This document shows positions 5,959 to 13,311 of a stretch of 13,451 nt of DNA, piece after piece. Source of the DNA: Bacteroidota bacterium. Its GTDB lineage: Bacteria; Spirochaetota; Spirochaetia; JABMQR01. The notes beneath the pieces were generated by a model. That model ran no database searches. It was not told the DNA's origin and was given only the letters and a program-made list of their open reading frames with translations. The translations under genes were made by a program, and so were the position numbers. The stretch spans positions 1-13,451 of the forward strand of contig JABMQR010000212.1 in NCBI GenBank assembly GCA_013202335.1, read 5' to 3'. Position 1 is the first letter of the stretch. Every line of letters begins with the position of its first letter.

Positions 5959-7692
5959 ATGGCAAATGAAGAAAAACTGAAAAGAATACGACATTCTATG
6001 GCGCATGTGATGGCTGAGGCTGTCCTGCAGATGTTCCCTGATGCGCAGATAACCATAGGTCCATCAATTGATAACGGATTTTATTATGATTTTGACCTTC
6101 CCAGGACTCTGGTGCCGGACGATTTGGAAGAAATAACAGAACGCATGAAAACGATAATTACAGAAGATAAACCTTTTGAGAGAACAGTTGTTTCCCGTGA
6201 AGAAGCAAAAAAACTGTTTGCAAAACAAACCTATAAGCAGGAACTGATTAATGCAATCCCGGAAGGAGATGAAGTCTCACTCTATTCTCAGGGCGGATTT
6301 ACTGACCTGTGCAGGGGGCCGCATGTTGAGAGTACAAAAGAGCTTAGGGCAGAGGCCTTTAAACTCCTTTCGATTGCAGGAGCGTACTGGAGAGGGAAAG
6401 AAACTAACCCAATGCTTACCAGGATTTATGGAACTGCATGGGAAAATCCAAAAGAACTGCGTCTCTACATGAAGCATCTTGAAGATATTGAGAAGCGTGA
6501 TCATCGTAAACTGGGAAAAGAACTCGATTTATTCTCACTGCATGAAGAAGCCGGCCCGGGACTTGTCTACTGGCATCCGAAAGGCGCCAGAATCAGACTT
6601 GCAATAGAGGACTTCTGGCGGGATCAGCACTATAAAAACGGATATGAAATGGTTTTTACTCCGCATGTCGGAAAAGCATGGCTTTGGGAAACCTCAGGGC
6701 ACCTCGATTTTTATAAAGAGGGAATGTATCCGGCAATGGAGATGGATAAGGCGCAGTATTATGCGAAACCAATGAACTGTCCTTTCCATATAATGATTTA
6801 TAACAACTCAAAGCATTCCTATCGTGATCTGCCCTGCAGATGGGCGGAATTGGGAACCGTATACCGGTATGAAAAGGCCGGAGCTATGCATGGATTGTTA
6901 CGGGTAAGGGGATTTACCCAGGATGATGCACATATCATTTGTACCCCCGAACAGATGGGAGATGAGATTCTGGAGGTTCTCAGATTCTCACTCTTTATGC
7001 TTCGCTCATTTGGTTTTCTGGATATCAGTGCATATCTCTCTACCCAGCCGGTGAAAAGTGTAGGAGAGAAATCAAAATGGGATTCAGCAACAGAGGCTTT
7101 GAGAGGGGCTATCGAGGCGGAAGGTCTTGAGTATGAGGTTGATGAAGGCGGCGGCGCTTTCTATGGACCCAAAATTGACTTAAAAATTAAGGATGCTCTT
7201 GGTCGTCAATGGCAGCTCTCAACTGTTCAGTTTGACTTCAATCTGCCTGAACGTTTTAAAATGACATTTGTAGACCGTGATGGATCTGAAAAACAGCCGT
7301 TTGTTGTGCACAGAGCGCTTCTTGGATCAATTGAACGATTTTTTGGAGTTCTTTTAGAACACTATGCCGGTGCATTTCCCGCATGGCTTGCTCCTGAGCA
7401 GGTTCGGGTTATACCAGTAGCTGAAAATTTTGGTGATTATGCTGAGAAAGTGGTAAAAATGTTTAAAGATCAGGGATTTAGAGTCTCCGGAGACTTCAGT
7501 ACTGACCGACTCAATGCTAAGATTAGAAATGCACAGAAGGAGAAAATTCCTTTCATGCTGATATTGGGAGAGAAAGAGATGGAGGCCGGAGCGGTATCTG
7601 TACGGTATCGATCAGGGAAACAGGAGAACGGTATACCGATTCAGGAATTTACCGATCTGCTGCGAAAACAGGTAGAAAATAGAGAAAACTAG
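5959..7692 (+). CDS. thrS: Threonyl-tRNA synthetase lacking the TGS domain
   Basis: This cytosolic class II synthetase charges tRNA-Thr with threonine and removes mis-attached serine. The editing domain comes first, with HSMAH (H12, H16) and the C118/H122 pair (CRGPH). The catalytic core follows: the zinc ligands are C274 (MNCPFH), H325 (QDDAH) and H451 (HRALLGSIERF), and the motif 2 region is HGLLRVRGFTQDDAH. The C-terminal anticodon-binding domain starts at about residue 475. Each zinc ligand is exactly 60 residues earlier than in the E. coli enzyme (C334, H385, H511), and the total is 577 rather than about 640. The N-terminal TGS domain is therefore cleanly absent, as in Borrelia. AGGAG at 5945-5949 stands nine bases before the ATG, and no upstream extension is possible because the leader RNA lies there. 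Expression is probably governed by the T-box leader. A DedA gene follows after 12 nt. Confidence 0.97.
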   Translation: MANEEKLKRIRHSMAHVMAEAVLQMFPDAQITIGPSIDNGFYYDFDLPRTLVPDDLEEITERMKTIITEDKPFERTVVSREEAKKLFAKQTYKQELINAIPEGDEVSLYSQGGFTDLCRGPHVESTKELRAEAFKLLSIAGAYWRGKETNPMLTRIYGTAWENPKELRLYMKHLEDIEKRDHRKLGKELDLFSLHEEAGPGLVYWHPKGARIRLAIEDFWRDQHYKNGYEMVFTPHVGKAWLWETSGHLDFYKEGMYPAMEMDKAQYYAKPMNCPFHIMIYNNSKHSYRDLPCRWAELGTVYRYEKAGAMHGLLRVRGFTQDDAHIICTPEQMGDEILEVLRFSLFMLRSFGFLDISAYLSTQPVKSVGEKSKWDSATEALRGAIEAEGLEYEVDEGGGAFYGPKIDLKIKDALGRQWQLSTVQFDFNLPERFKMTFVDRDGSEKQPFVVHRALLGSIERFFGVLLEHYAGAFPAWLAPEQVRVIPVAENFGDYAEKVVKMFKDQGFRVSGDFSTDRLNAKIRNAQKEKIPFMLILGEKEMEAGAVSVRYRSGKQENGIPIQEFTDLLRKQVENREN

Positions 7693-7704
7693 TCGGAGGC
7701 ATGG

Positions 7705-8349
7705 TTGGGAGTGGAAGCAGTAGTAGGATATATTCAGCAAAACCTGGAAGCAGCTCCTTTTGTTATTGTACTGATTCTGACCATAGCCGGCGCAAATATT
7801 CCCCTTTCTGAGGATGTAATAAATATAACAGCAGCATTGATGGCTGTTATGAATCCCGATTATGCATTGAGGCTTCTGACAGCAGTGCTGATTGGTGCCT
7901 TTCTTGGTGATACCGTATCGTATTGGTTTGGCAGAGGTGCAGGACAGCTGCTGCTTGCTCCAAAGAAGAGTATGCGTCGGAATGCACTCAGGAAGAAAGT
8001 GGCTGTAATGACCGGCTTCCTGCGCAAACGTGATGCATTGGTCCTTATTTTCGGCAGGTTTGTTCCGTTTGGATTCAGGAATATTCTTCATATGACATCC
8101 GGGATAATCCGAATACCGTATATTCGCTACATACTACTTGATATCCCGGCAGTTCTGGTAACCACCGGGCTTCTTTTTACACTGGTCTTTCTTTTTGGCA
8201 GGCAGGCTGCTGATATTCTAAAAACAGCCGAAATTGTTTTTTTGGTCTTTCTTGTTTTTGCCTTCAACGGACATCTGGTATGGCGCAGAACCTGGAATCG
8301 CCGCAAAATGACCGAAGAGAATTCTCCTTTTCCTACAGATCCATCATAA
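7705..8349 (+). CDS. DedA / VTT-domain (SNARE-associated) inner-membrane protein
   Basis: DedA-family proteins are inner-membrane proteins of the VTT superfamily, several of which flip phospholipids or undecaprenyl phosphate. Visible features are the re-entrant acidic motif ANIPLSED (30-37), GDTVSYWFGR (68-77), the basic loop, and FGRFVPFGFR (116-125), which holds the two conserved arginines. Membrane segments lie at about 18-30, 36-50, 55-75, 140-165 and 175-195. The length of 214 residues is normal. The start is TTG, five bases after GGAGG at 7695-7699; the nearby ATG at 7701 is in another frame. The gene lies 12 nt after thrS and is probably co-transcribed. Its last 17 bases overlap the 3' end of the convergent esterase gene. 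The substrate is not predictable. Confidence 0.88.
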   Translation: MGVEAVVGYIQQNLEAAPFVIVLILTIAGANIPLSEDVINITAALMAVMNPDYALRLLTAVLIGAFLGDTVSYWFGRGAGQLLLAPKKSMRRNALRKKVAVMTGFLRKRDALVLIFGRFVPFGFRNILHMTSGIIRIPYIRYILLDIPAVLVTTGLLFTLVFLFGRQAADILKTAEIVFLVFLVFAFNGHLVWRRTWNRRKMTEENSPFPTDPS

Positions 8350-9295
8350 ACAAAAATGTTTTATCGTCGAAATCAGGAATCCCCTCATGTCCAAAATCTG
8401 GGTACAGCACCATCTCTTTGTTGGATGATATCTTGTTATAGGCTGCAAATTGAGTGGAGGGTGGGCAGATAGTATCCATTAAGCCCGTTGCAATAAGAAC
8501 ATCTGCTTTGATTCTTTCCGTCAGATTTTGGATGTCTATATATCCGAGGGTGGTAAATATCTCTGTTTCTCTACTGTGCATCGGGTCAAAGCGTTTAAAA
8601 TAATAGGTGAGCTCATCATATGCATCACGTGCCAGATCCATTTGCCAAACACGAAGATAGTCGGACAGGAATGGGAAAACCGGTGCAGCTTTTTTGATTT
8701 CCGGTACCAGGGATGCACAAGCCAGAGTTAAACCGCCTCCCTGAGATCCCCCAAAAACACCAACTCTGGCCGGGTCAACTTCCGGCAGCTGCATGGTTAT
8801 GCGCGCCAGCTGCGCTGTATCCAGGAAGATGTTTCTGAAGAGCAGGTTGTCAGGGTGGTCATCAAGACCTCGAATAATATGACCTTTAAGTGTTGTTCCG
8901 GTTACTCCGCCGGGGTCCTGAGATAATCCCCCTTGCCCGCGGGCATCCATTGACAGGATACTGAATCCTGCAGCGGCCCAACTGAGTTTTGTCCCCCAGT
9001 CTCCGGAATCACCTGAATATCCATGAAATTGAATAACAGCCGGGTGTGGTGTGGAGTCAGCAGTAATTGGTCTTATATATTTTGCATGTATCCTTGCTCC
9101 TTTTACACCCGTAAAGTAAAGATCGAAACATTCTGCAAAGGAGACCTGAAACGGTGCCGGAATCAGCTCAATATCAAGCGAAGCTGTCTCAAGTTCAGCA
9201 AGTGCCCGTTCCCAATAATCCTCAAAATCTGCTGGTTTTGGGTTAATTCCTTCATATCTTTTTAGTTCATCGAGAGGCATGTCAATCAGCGGCAT
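8333..9295 (-). CDS. Acetyl esterase / cephalosporin-C deacetylase (AXE1 family)
   Basis: This is a cytosolic serine esterase of carbohydrate esterase family 7, whose members remove acetyl groups from xylo-oligosaccharides and from cephalosporin C. The alpha/beta-hydrolase triad is S184 (GGSQGG), D274 (GLMDTICPP) and H303 (DFGHEG). The latter two sit at the same positions as in Thermotoga maritima TM0077. The oxyanion region HGYSGDSGDW (91-100) and the family signature RGQGG (119-123) are present. The length of 320 residues is standard, and no signal peptide is seen, as usual for CE7. On the minus strand AAGGAGA (9301-9307) lies five bases before the ATG. The gene has its own promoter and overlaps the end of the DedA gene by 17 bp. 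It suggests use of acetylated plant oligosaccharides. Confidence 0.92.
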   Translation of the reverse strand: MPLIDMPLDELKRYEGINPKPADFEDYWERALAELETASLDIELIPAPFQVSFAECFDLYFTGVKGARIHAKYIRPITADSTPHPAVIQFHGYSGDSGDWGTKLSWAAAGFSILSMDARGQGGLSQDPGGVTGTTLKGHIIRGLDDHPDNLLFRNIFLDTAQLARITMQLPEVDPARVGVFGGSQGGGLTLACASLVPEIKKAAPVFPFLSDYLRVWQMDLARDAYDELTYYFKRFDPMHSRETEIFTTLGYIDIQNLTERIKADVLIATGLMDTICPPSTQFAAYNKISSNKEMVLYPDFGHEGIPDFDDKTFLFMMDL

Positions 9296-9364
9296 TTTGA
9301 TCTCCTTCGGTTTTTAGTTTATTTTTTTCAGTTATGTCTATCAGGGTTTGATCATATTACGAAA

Positions 9365-9395
9365 ATTATATTTTTTAAAGCTTTTTTTCTGTCAA
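9365..9395 (-). promoter_or_regulatory. Promoter of the acetyl esterase gene
   Basis: Read on the minus strand, a perfect -35 TTGACA (9395-9390) and a perfect -10 TATAAT (9370-9365) are separated by 19 bp, slightly longer than ideal. The start would be near 9358, giving a leader of about 60 nt before the ATG at 9295. The spacer is very A/T-rich and holds the palindrome AAAGCTTT (9377-9384). Confidence 0.65.
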
Positions 9396-9475
9396 TGAAA
9401 TTAATTTCCGTGGAATTGTTATTTGGGTGTTTTTATACGTGATTATCATGATTTACTTTACATTACCGTAGTTCC

Positions 9476-9509
9476 TGATAATATTATCAAAGAGCCGGCT
9501 AATTATAAT
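9476..9509 (+). promoter_or_regulatory. Promoter of the carboxypeptidase gene with overlapping palindromes
   Basis: A perfect -10 box TATAAT lies at 9504-9509. The -35 position (about 9481-9486) has no good match and lies inside the perfect 14-bp palindrome TGATAATATTATCA (9476-9489). A second palindrome, AGCCGGCT (9493-9500), fills the spacer. A poor -35 covered by a palindrome suggests control by a DNA-binding protein. The start would be near 9516, giving a leader of about 25 nt before the ATG at 9541. Confidence 0.55.
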
Positions 9510-9540
9510 GGACTCAGTTTTTCAATCAGGAGAGATACGA

Positions 9541-11064
9541 ATGGATAAAAAGGAAAATATTGCACGACTTAAAGAGATAGATCATGAACTGGTTCTGTAT
9601 CAGAATATAACAGCGTTATTAAGCTGGGATCAGGAAACTAATATGCCTGAAAGTGGGGTAGAGGGTAGATCTGAACAGATGTCGCTGATGCAGGGAGTCC
9701 TGCATGATAAGATAACCTCAAGTGAAATTGGGGATTTGCTTAACGGACTGGGAGCTTCTGAGCAGCAGCCTTCCGGAGATGCTTCCTTTACAGATCAGGA
9801 AAGGGGATTGATCAGAGAGTATTTCAGGGAGTACAACCGCGAAAAGAAGATTCCGAAAAAACTTGTCCAGGAGATTGCGGTTGTTACCAGTAAAGCACAG
9901 CCGGCATGGGTAGAGGCAAGAAAAAGTCAGGATTTTTCAATTTTTCAACCTCACCTTGAGAAAATAGTCGCCTTAACCAGGGAGACCACTGAGTGCCTTG
10001 GATATAAAGATCATCCGTATGACCCGCTTATTGATCAGTATGAACCGGGGATGACTACTGCTGAAGTTGCCAGAGTATTTAGCGGGGTTAAAAAAGATAT
10101 TGTTGCCCTTCTTGGGAAAATCGCCGAAAAGGGACAGGTTGATGACTCTTTCTTATATGAACCGTACGATAATAAGCTCCAGGATGATTTCGGCAGAAAA
10201 ATTCTTACCGATATGGGGTTTGATTTCCAACGGGGCATTCTGACAGAATCTGCCCACCCATTTACCACCGGAGTAGGAAAGGATGATATCCGCATCACTA
10301 CACGATATAACGAACCCTTAATGAGCAGCTCACTTTTCAGTACGATCCATGAAGGCGGCCATGCGCTCTATGAAATGGGTGCAGCCAGTCCGGAACTGAA
10401 AGGAACAAGCCTTGGAACAGGTATTTCTCTTGCTGTACATGAGAGTCAATCAAGATTTTGGGAGAATATTGTAGCAAGGAGTGATGATTTCTGGACAAAC
10501 TATTATTCATCTTTGCAAGGTATGTTTCCTGTTCAGCTTGGCAGTGTTTCCCAGAATGCTTTTGTTCGTGGAATTAATAAAGTTGAACCATCGATGATCA
10601 GGGTAAATGCAGATGAGGTGACATACAGCCTGCATATAATTCTCCGATTCGAACTTGAAACAGCTTTAGTTAATGGTGAACTTGAAGTGAAAGATTTACC
10701 GGAAGCATGGAATGAAAAAATGCGTCAGATGCTGGGTATTGTTCCCGGGAATAGTGCAGAGGGAGTTCTTCAGGATGTGCACTGGTCAGCAGGATTAATT
10801 GGGTATTTCCCAACCTATGCCCTCGGGAACCTGTTTAGCGCTCAGTTTCTTGAAACACTGAAACAGGAAATTCCAAATTACCTTGAGTATATTTCATCCG
10901 GAAATCTTCTTCACCTGCAGAAATGGCTGGATGAGAAAATATACCGGAAGGGTGGGATTTATACCGCAACAGAGGTTTTGCAGCAGGTAACAGGTAAGCC
11001 TCTCGACCCCTCACATTTTTCCAGATATCTTGAGGACAAATATACCCGGATTTATGATCTGTAA
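9541..11064 (+). CDS. Thermostable carboxypeptidase 1-type metalloprotease (M32 family)
   Basis: M32 (Taq-type) carboxypeptidases are cytosolic metal-dependent exopeptidases that remove C-terminal residues from peptides, with a broad specificity that excludes proline. The zinc-binding HEGGH is at residues 270-274 and the third-ligand motif HESQSRFWEN starts at 300. Near the C-terminus, GYFPTYALGNLFSAQF is typical of the family. The length of 507 residues is normal. An upstream in-frame ATG at 9508 would add 11 residues, but it overlaps the -10 box, whereas the ATG at 9541 has AGGAGA (9528-9533) seven bases before it. The later start is therefore chosen. The gene appears monocistronic, diverging from the acetyl esterase gene. 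A role in recycling peptides is likely. Confidence 0.93.
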   Translation: MDKKENIARLKEIDHELVLYQNITALLSWDQETNMPESGVEGRSEQMSLMQGVLHDKITSSEIGDLLNGLGASEQQPSGDASFTDQERGLIREYFREYNREKKIPKKLVQEIAVVTSKAQPAWVEARKSQDFSIFQPHLEKIVALTRETTECLGYKDHPYDPLIDQYEPGMTTAEVARVFSGVKKDIVALLGKIAEKGQVDDSFLYEPYDNKLQDDFGRKILTDMGFDFQRGILTESAHPFTTGVGKDDIRITTRYNEPLMSSSLFSTIHEGGHALYEMGAASPELKGTSLGTGISLAVHESQSRFWENIVARSDDFWTNYYSSLQGMFPVQLGSVSQNAFVRGINKVEPSMIRVNADEVTYSLHIILRFELETALVNGELEVKDLPEAWNEKMRQMLGIVPGNSAEGVLQDVHWSAGLIGYFPTYALGNLFSAQFLETLKQEIPNYLEYISSGNLLHLQKWLDEKIYRKGGIYTATEVLQQVTGKPLDPSHFSRYLEDKYTRIYDL

Positions 11065-11102
11065 TTAAAGCAAACCACATTCAGGAGTGTGAAATATTTC
11101 TA

Positions 11103-11126
11103 CCCGGACAGCGTGTGTTGTCCGGG
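11103..11126 (+). terminator. Hairpin after the carboxypeptidase gene
   Basis: CCCGGACA (11103-11110) pairs perfectly with TGTCCGGG (11119-11126) around an 8-nt loop, 38 nt after the stop codon. The stem is strong and GC-rich, but the following bases (ATAGGGGCGGG) contain no T-run. It may be a terminator acting without a U-tract, or an mRNA 3'-end stabiliser. Confidence 0.5.
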
Positions 11127-11168
11127 ATAGGGGCGGGCTGAAGTGAAGGTGATTGTCTGGTTTAATTC

Positions 11169-11240
11169 ATATCCTAGTGTGTGGGATATTCTTTCCCACC
11201 ATATGTTGGGTAAACCTTTGTAGACCCAGTAAGTGCTTAA
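11169..11240 (+). other. Hairpin-rich spacer before the WGR-like gene
   Basis: After the GC-rich hairpin, three further inverted repeats follow closely: ATATCC (11169-11174) with GGATAT (11184-11189); CCCACCATATGTTGGG, a near-perfect palindrome with one mismatch (about 11195-11210); and TGGGT with ACCCA shortly after. No reading frame or known RNA family is recognisable. The region could carry a small structured RNA or a decayed element. Confidence 0.35.
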
Positions 11241-11269
11241 TAATGCATTCTACTGCCAATATGTTGCCG

Positions 11270-11297
11270 TTTCCAGTTGTGTTTTTCCCGTTATAAA
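11270..11297 (+). promoter_or_regulatory. Possible promoter of the WGR-like gene
   Basis: TTTCCA (11270-11275) and TATAAA (11292-11297) are 16 bp apart. The start would be near 11304, only some eight bases before the ATG at 11312. The ribosome binding site (AGAGAA) is weak. Both boxes are imperfect, so the call is tentative. Confidence 0.35.
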
Positions 11298-11311
11298 TCC
11301 ATAGTAGAGAA

Positions 11312-11599
11312 ATGACTGTCACACTATATAAAGAGGCAAACAACAAAACCTATTATTACTCCATACATGACCAGCAGCAGTTGTTGTTCGATGGGTATGA
11401 ATTTACCGTCGCCTGGGGTCTGAATCTTACAAAAGGTCGTGTTAAACAGTATCATTTTAGAACCAGAAGAGAAATGACAGAAAAATTCCGGTCTCTTATG
11501 AATAAGAGAAAAGAAGATGGGTACCGGCTCCTCTATACCTTTTCCCGTAAATCAAAAAACGATATACTATCAACTATAATTTCAGAGACTGCGAGATAA
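11312..11599 (+). CDS. Small WGR-like domain protein
   Basis: A 95-residue protein with no signal peptide or membrane segment. Residues about 28-75 follow the layout of a WGR domain: a beta-strand ending in VAWGLN (in place of WGRIG), a Gly-Arg turn (KGRVKQYHF), a helix-forming stretch (REMTEKFRSLMNKRKE) and the closing DGYRLLY. WGR domains occur in PARP proteins and in bacterial MolR-type or stand-alone proteins and are thought to bind nucleic acid. The basic C-terminal tail would fit this. The signature Arg of 'WGR' is replaced by Leu here. The start ATG has only a weak AGAGAA site, and no better start exists. The gene precedes pgsA by 32 nt and may share its transcript. The domain assignment comes from pattern recognition only. 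Confidence 0.55.
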   Translation: MTVTLYKEANNKTYYYSIHDQQQLLFDGYEFTVAWGLNLTKGRVKQYHFRTRREMTEKFRSLMNKRKEDGYRLLYTFSRKSKNDILSTIISETAR

Positions 11600-11631
11600 G
11601 CTTTTTGCAAACTGAAAACATGGAGTAGTAT

Positions 11632-12228
11632 GTGAATTTACCCAATAAGCTCACTGTATCACGCCTGATAATGGCGCCCTTATTTTTTATAGCCTATTTT
11701 CTTCCCGGTTGGGTGAATGCCCCGAACCCTGATGTTCTGATCACTTTTTCATCATGGACACTCATTGTTCTCTGCATTGCTATAGAACTGTCTGATTTAC
11801 TGGATGGCATTATTGCCCGGCGTATGAATTTAATTACAGATTTAGGAAAGGTTTTAGACCCGTTTGCGGACGTGATAAGCAGGATTACTTATTTTCTCTG
11901 CCTTGCGTATTCCGGCATTATGCCGTTATGGATATTTATTATTATTTTGTATCGGGAGCTTTCCGTCATATTCCTCAGGATGATAATGATGAAAAGAGGT
12001 GTTGCTATGGCTGCAAATATTTGGGGGAAAGCAAAAGCTGTACTCTATGCTGTTTCCGGTTTTGCGGGAATAATTTTAGCATTCCTGATACGGAGTATTC
12101 CTGATGCGGAGTGGCTTTCTACGTTTCAGTCTGTTCTTTTTGTCCTCTTTGTCATTACTGCAGCAGCATCTGTGATATCTTTTATTACTTATTTGCGGCC
12201 GGTGATTCGTAGTGGTATGTTTAAATAA
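11632..12228 (+). CDS. pgsA: CDP-alcohol phosphatidyltransferase, PgsA-like
   Basis: This is an inner-membrane enzyme that transfers a phosphatidyl group from CDP-diacylglycerol to an alcohol. The most likely product is phosphatidylglycerophosphate, from glycerol-3-phosphate. The full family motif DX2DGX2ARX8GX3DX3D is present (D55, D58, G59, A62, R63, G72, D76, D80). It follows the N-terminal NKLTVSRLIMAP typical of PgsA. The later stretch YRELSVIFLRMIMMKRGVAMAANIWGKAKAV resembles the PgsA region REI...R...RG...AA..GK.K. Five or six membrane helices are visible. The usual Lys after the last motif aspartate (DPxADK) is Val here, so another alcohol acceptor is possible. The start is GTG with GGAG (11622-11625) six bases upstream; the overlapping ATG at 11630 reads straight into a stop. 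The length of 198 residues is normal. Confidence 0.82.
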   Translation: MNLPNKLTVSRLIMAPLFFIAYFLPGWVNAPNPDVLITFSSWTLIVLCIAIELSDLLDGIIARRMNLITDLGKVLDPFADVISRITYFLCLAYSGIMPLWIFIIILYRELSVIFLRMIMMKRGVAMAANIWGKAKAVLYAVSGFAGIILAFLIRSIPDAEWLSTFQSVLFVLFVITAAASVISFITYLRPVIRSGMFK

Positions 12229-12243
12229 GCGGGCAGAAATCTA

Positions 12244-13050
12244 ATGAAAATACATACGAGAATCCCTAAACCTCTCTCAGAATTGAATCCCGGAGATACT
12301 TCCGGGATAAAATTTGTACTGACAGATGTTGATGATACAATCACAAACAAGGGGCGACTGCTGCCGTCAGCTTTAAAAAGCCTTTGGGATCTCCACGAGC
12401 AGGGTATTAAAATTATACCGGTAACAGGTGGTTCTGCAGGGTGGGCTGATGTTTATTTCAGGCAGTGGCCTATAGAGGCCGTGATAACCGAGAGTGGGGC
12501 TCTTGCCTGGTATCGTGAAAAAGGGGTAAGGAAAAGGGTCGATCATCCATCAATCTACAGGGAAGGATATCGGGAAAGGGCCAATCGGCTTATAGAACGT
12601 GTTTTAACTGAGGTTCCAGATAGTAAACTCTCTGTCGACCAGTTTTGCCGGATATATGACATTGCTTTTGATCACCACGAGGAGCCGCCCTTTTTGAGTC
12701 AGGATAGTATTGAGCATATTATGAGGATTTGCAGTGAAGAGGGTGCTTCTTTCGGGGTAAGCTCAATTCACGTAAATTGCTGGTTTGGTGATTACAATAA
12801 ACTGAATATGGTTAAGTATATTTTAAAGGATATATATAAATTGGATGAGGATGAAATGAAGCATCAGATTGCATATTGCGGAGATGCTCCCAATGATTCC
12901 CCTTTGTTCGATTTTTTCCCAATGAGTTTTGGTGTGGCAAATGTTTTATCATCATCACCTAATATGCCTGTTATGCCTGCTTACTGTTCAAATCAGAAGT
13001 ATGGGAAAGGGTTCTCTGAAATAGCTGCAGCTATTATTTCCTGTAGATAA
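12244..13050 (+). CDS. HAD-superfamily IIB phosphatase (Cof / sugar-phosphatase type)
   Basis: A cytosolic HAD phosphatase of subfamily IIB, which includes Cof-type, mannosyl-3-phosphoglycerate, trehalose- and sucrose-phosphate phosphatases. Motif I is DVDDT (28-32), motif II is the Thr of VTGGS (60-64), motif III is the Lys in DYNKLNMV (K196) and motif IV is GDAPND (213-218), which binds Mg2+. The cap domain lies between about 85 and 185. The length of 268 residues fits the family. The ATG stands 15 nt after the pgsA stop with no good ribosome binding site, so translation is probably coupled to pgsA. The substrate is not predictable. Its position after pgsA might suggest a phosphatidylglycerophosphate phosphatase role, but nothing in the sequence supports that directly. 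Confidence 0.85.
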   Translation: MKIHTRIPKPLSELNPGDTSGIKFVLTDVDDTITNKGRLLPSALKSLWDLHEQGIKIIPVTGGSAGWADVYFRQWPIEAVITESGALAWYREKGVRKRVDHPSIYREGYRERANRLIERVLTEVPDSKLSVDQFCRIYDIAFDHHEEPPFLSQDSIEHIMRICSEEGASFGVSSIHVNCWFGDYNKLNMVKYILKDIYKLDEDEMKHQIAYCGDAPNDSPLFDFFPMSFGVANVLSSSPNMPVMPAYCSNQKYGKGFSEIAAAIISCR

Positions 13051-13167
13051 ACCATTAAATTATCGTTTTCCATAGGGGTTTTGGTTCTACAATTTGAGCT
13101 CTGTTTTAGTTTGCGCCCATGATCTTTTGATGGCTGTTCTCTTTGTTTCAGATAATAATAGATATTT

Positions 13168-13184
13168 AACAGGAAAAACCTGTT
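13168..13184 (+). terminator. Small hairpin between the HAD gene and the rRNA promoter
   Basis: AACAGG (13168-13173) pairs with CCTGTT (13179-13184) around five As. Only a short, interrupted T-stretch follows. It could end the pgsA-HAD transcript weakly. It lies directly upstream of the rRNA -35 box, so it may also act as a DNA element of that promoter. The 117 bases before it (13051-13167) hold no gene. Confidence 0.35.
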
Positions 13185-13190
13185 TGCTTG

Positions 13191-13220
13191 TTGACACATA
13201 AGAGTGTTTATTGGTATAAC
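13191..13220 (+). promoter_or_regulatory. Promoter of the rRNA operon
   Basis: A perfect -35 TTGACA (13191-13196) and a -10 TATAAC (13215-13220, five of six matches) are 18 bp apart. Transcription would start near 13227. A/T-rich sequence upstream may serve as an UP element. The boxA element that follows marks this as a stable-RNA promoter. Confidence 0.75.
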
Positions 13221-13271
13221 AATCAAGCGCGTTGAGGTTAGCGGTTATTTATAACAACTGATTTAAACGCA

Positions 13272-13311
13272 GTCCAGCGCTTAACGGCATCTGGACAACA
13301 GTTCTTTGACA
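13272..13311 (+). promoter_or_regulatory. rRNA antitermination region: boxB-like hairpin and boxA
   Basis: GTCCAG (13272-13277) pairs with CTGGAC (13291-13296) around a 13-nt loop. GTTCTTTGACA (13301-13311) follows and closely matches the bacterial rrn boxA (TGCTCTTTAACA), the binding site of the NusB-S10 complex that keeps RNA polymerase from terminating early. The order, hairpin then boxA, is that of the E. coli rrn leader. Confidence 0.75.

Noticed and set aside
5727..6056. 109-codon minus-strand reading frame across the T-box 3' end and thrS start
   Set aside because: It is antisense to the T-box core and the editing domain of thrS, with no ribosome binding site or recognisable domain.
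7701..7703. ATG as start of the DedA gene
   Set aside because: It is in a different frame from the DedA reading frame. The TTG at 7705 has correct spacing from GGAGG.
7612..8091. 159-codon minus-strand reading frame opposite thrS and the DedA gene
   Set aside because: It lies wholly opposite two well-supported genes, is rich in Cys, His and Gln in a way unlike a real protein here, and matches no family I recognise.
9508..9540. Upstream ATG as start of the carboxypeptidase
   Set aside because: It overlaps the -10 box and has no ribosome binding site; the ATG at 9541 has AGGAGA seven bases upstream.
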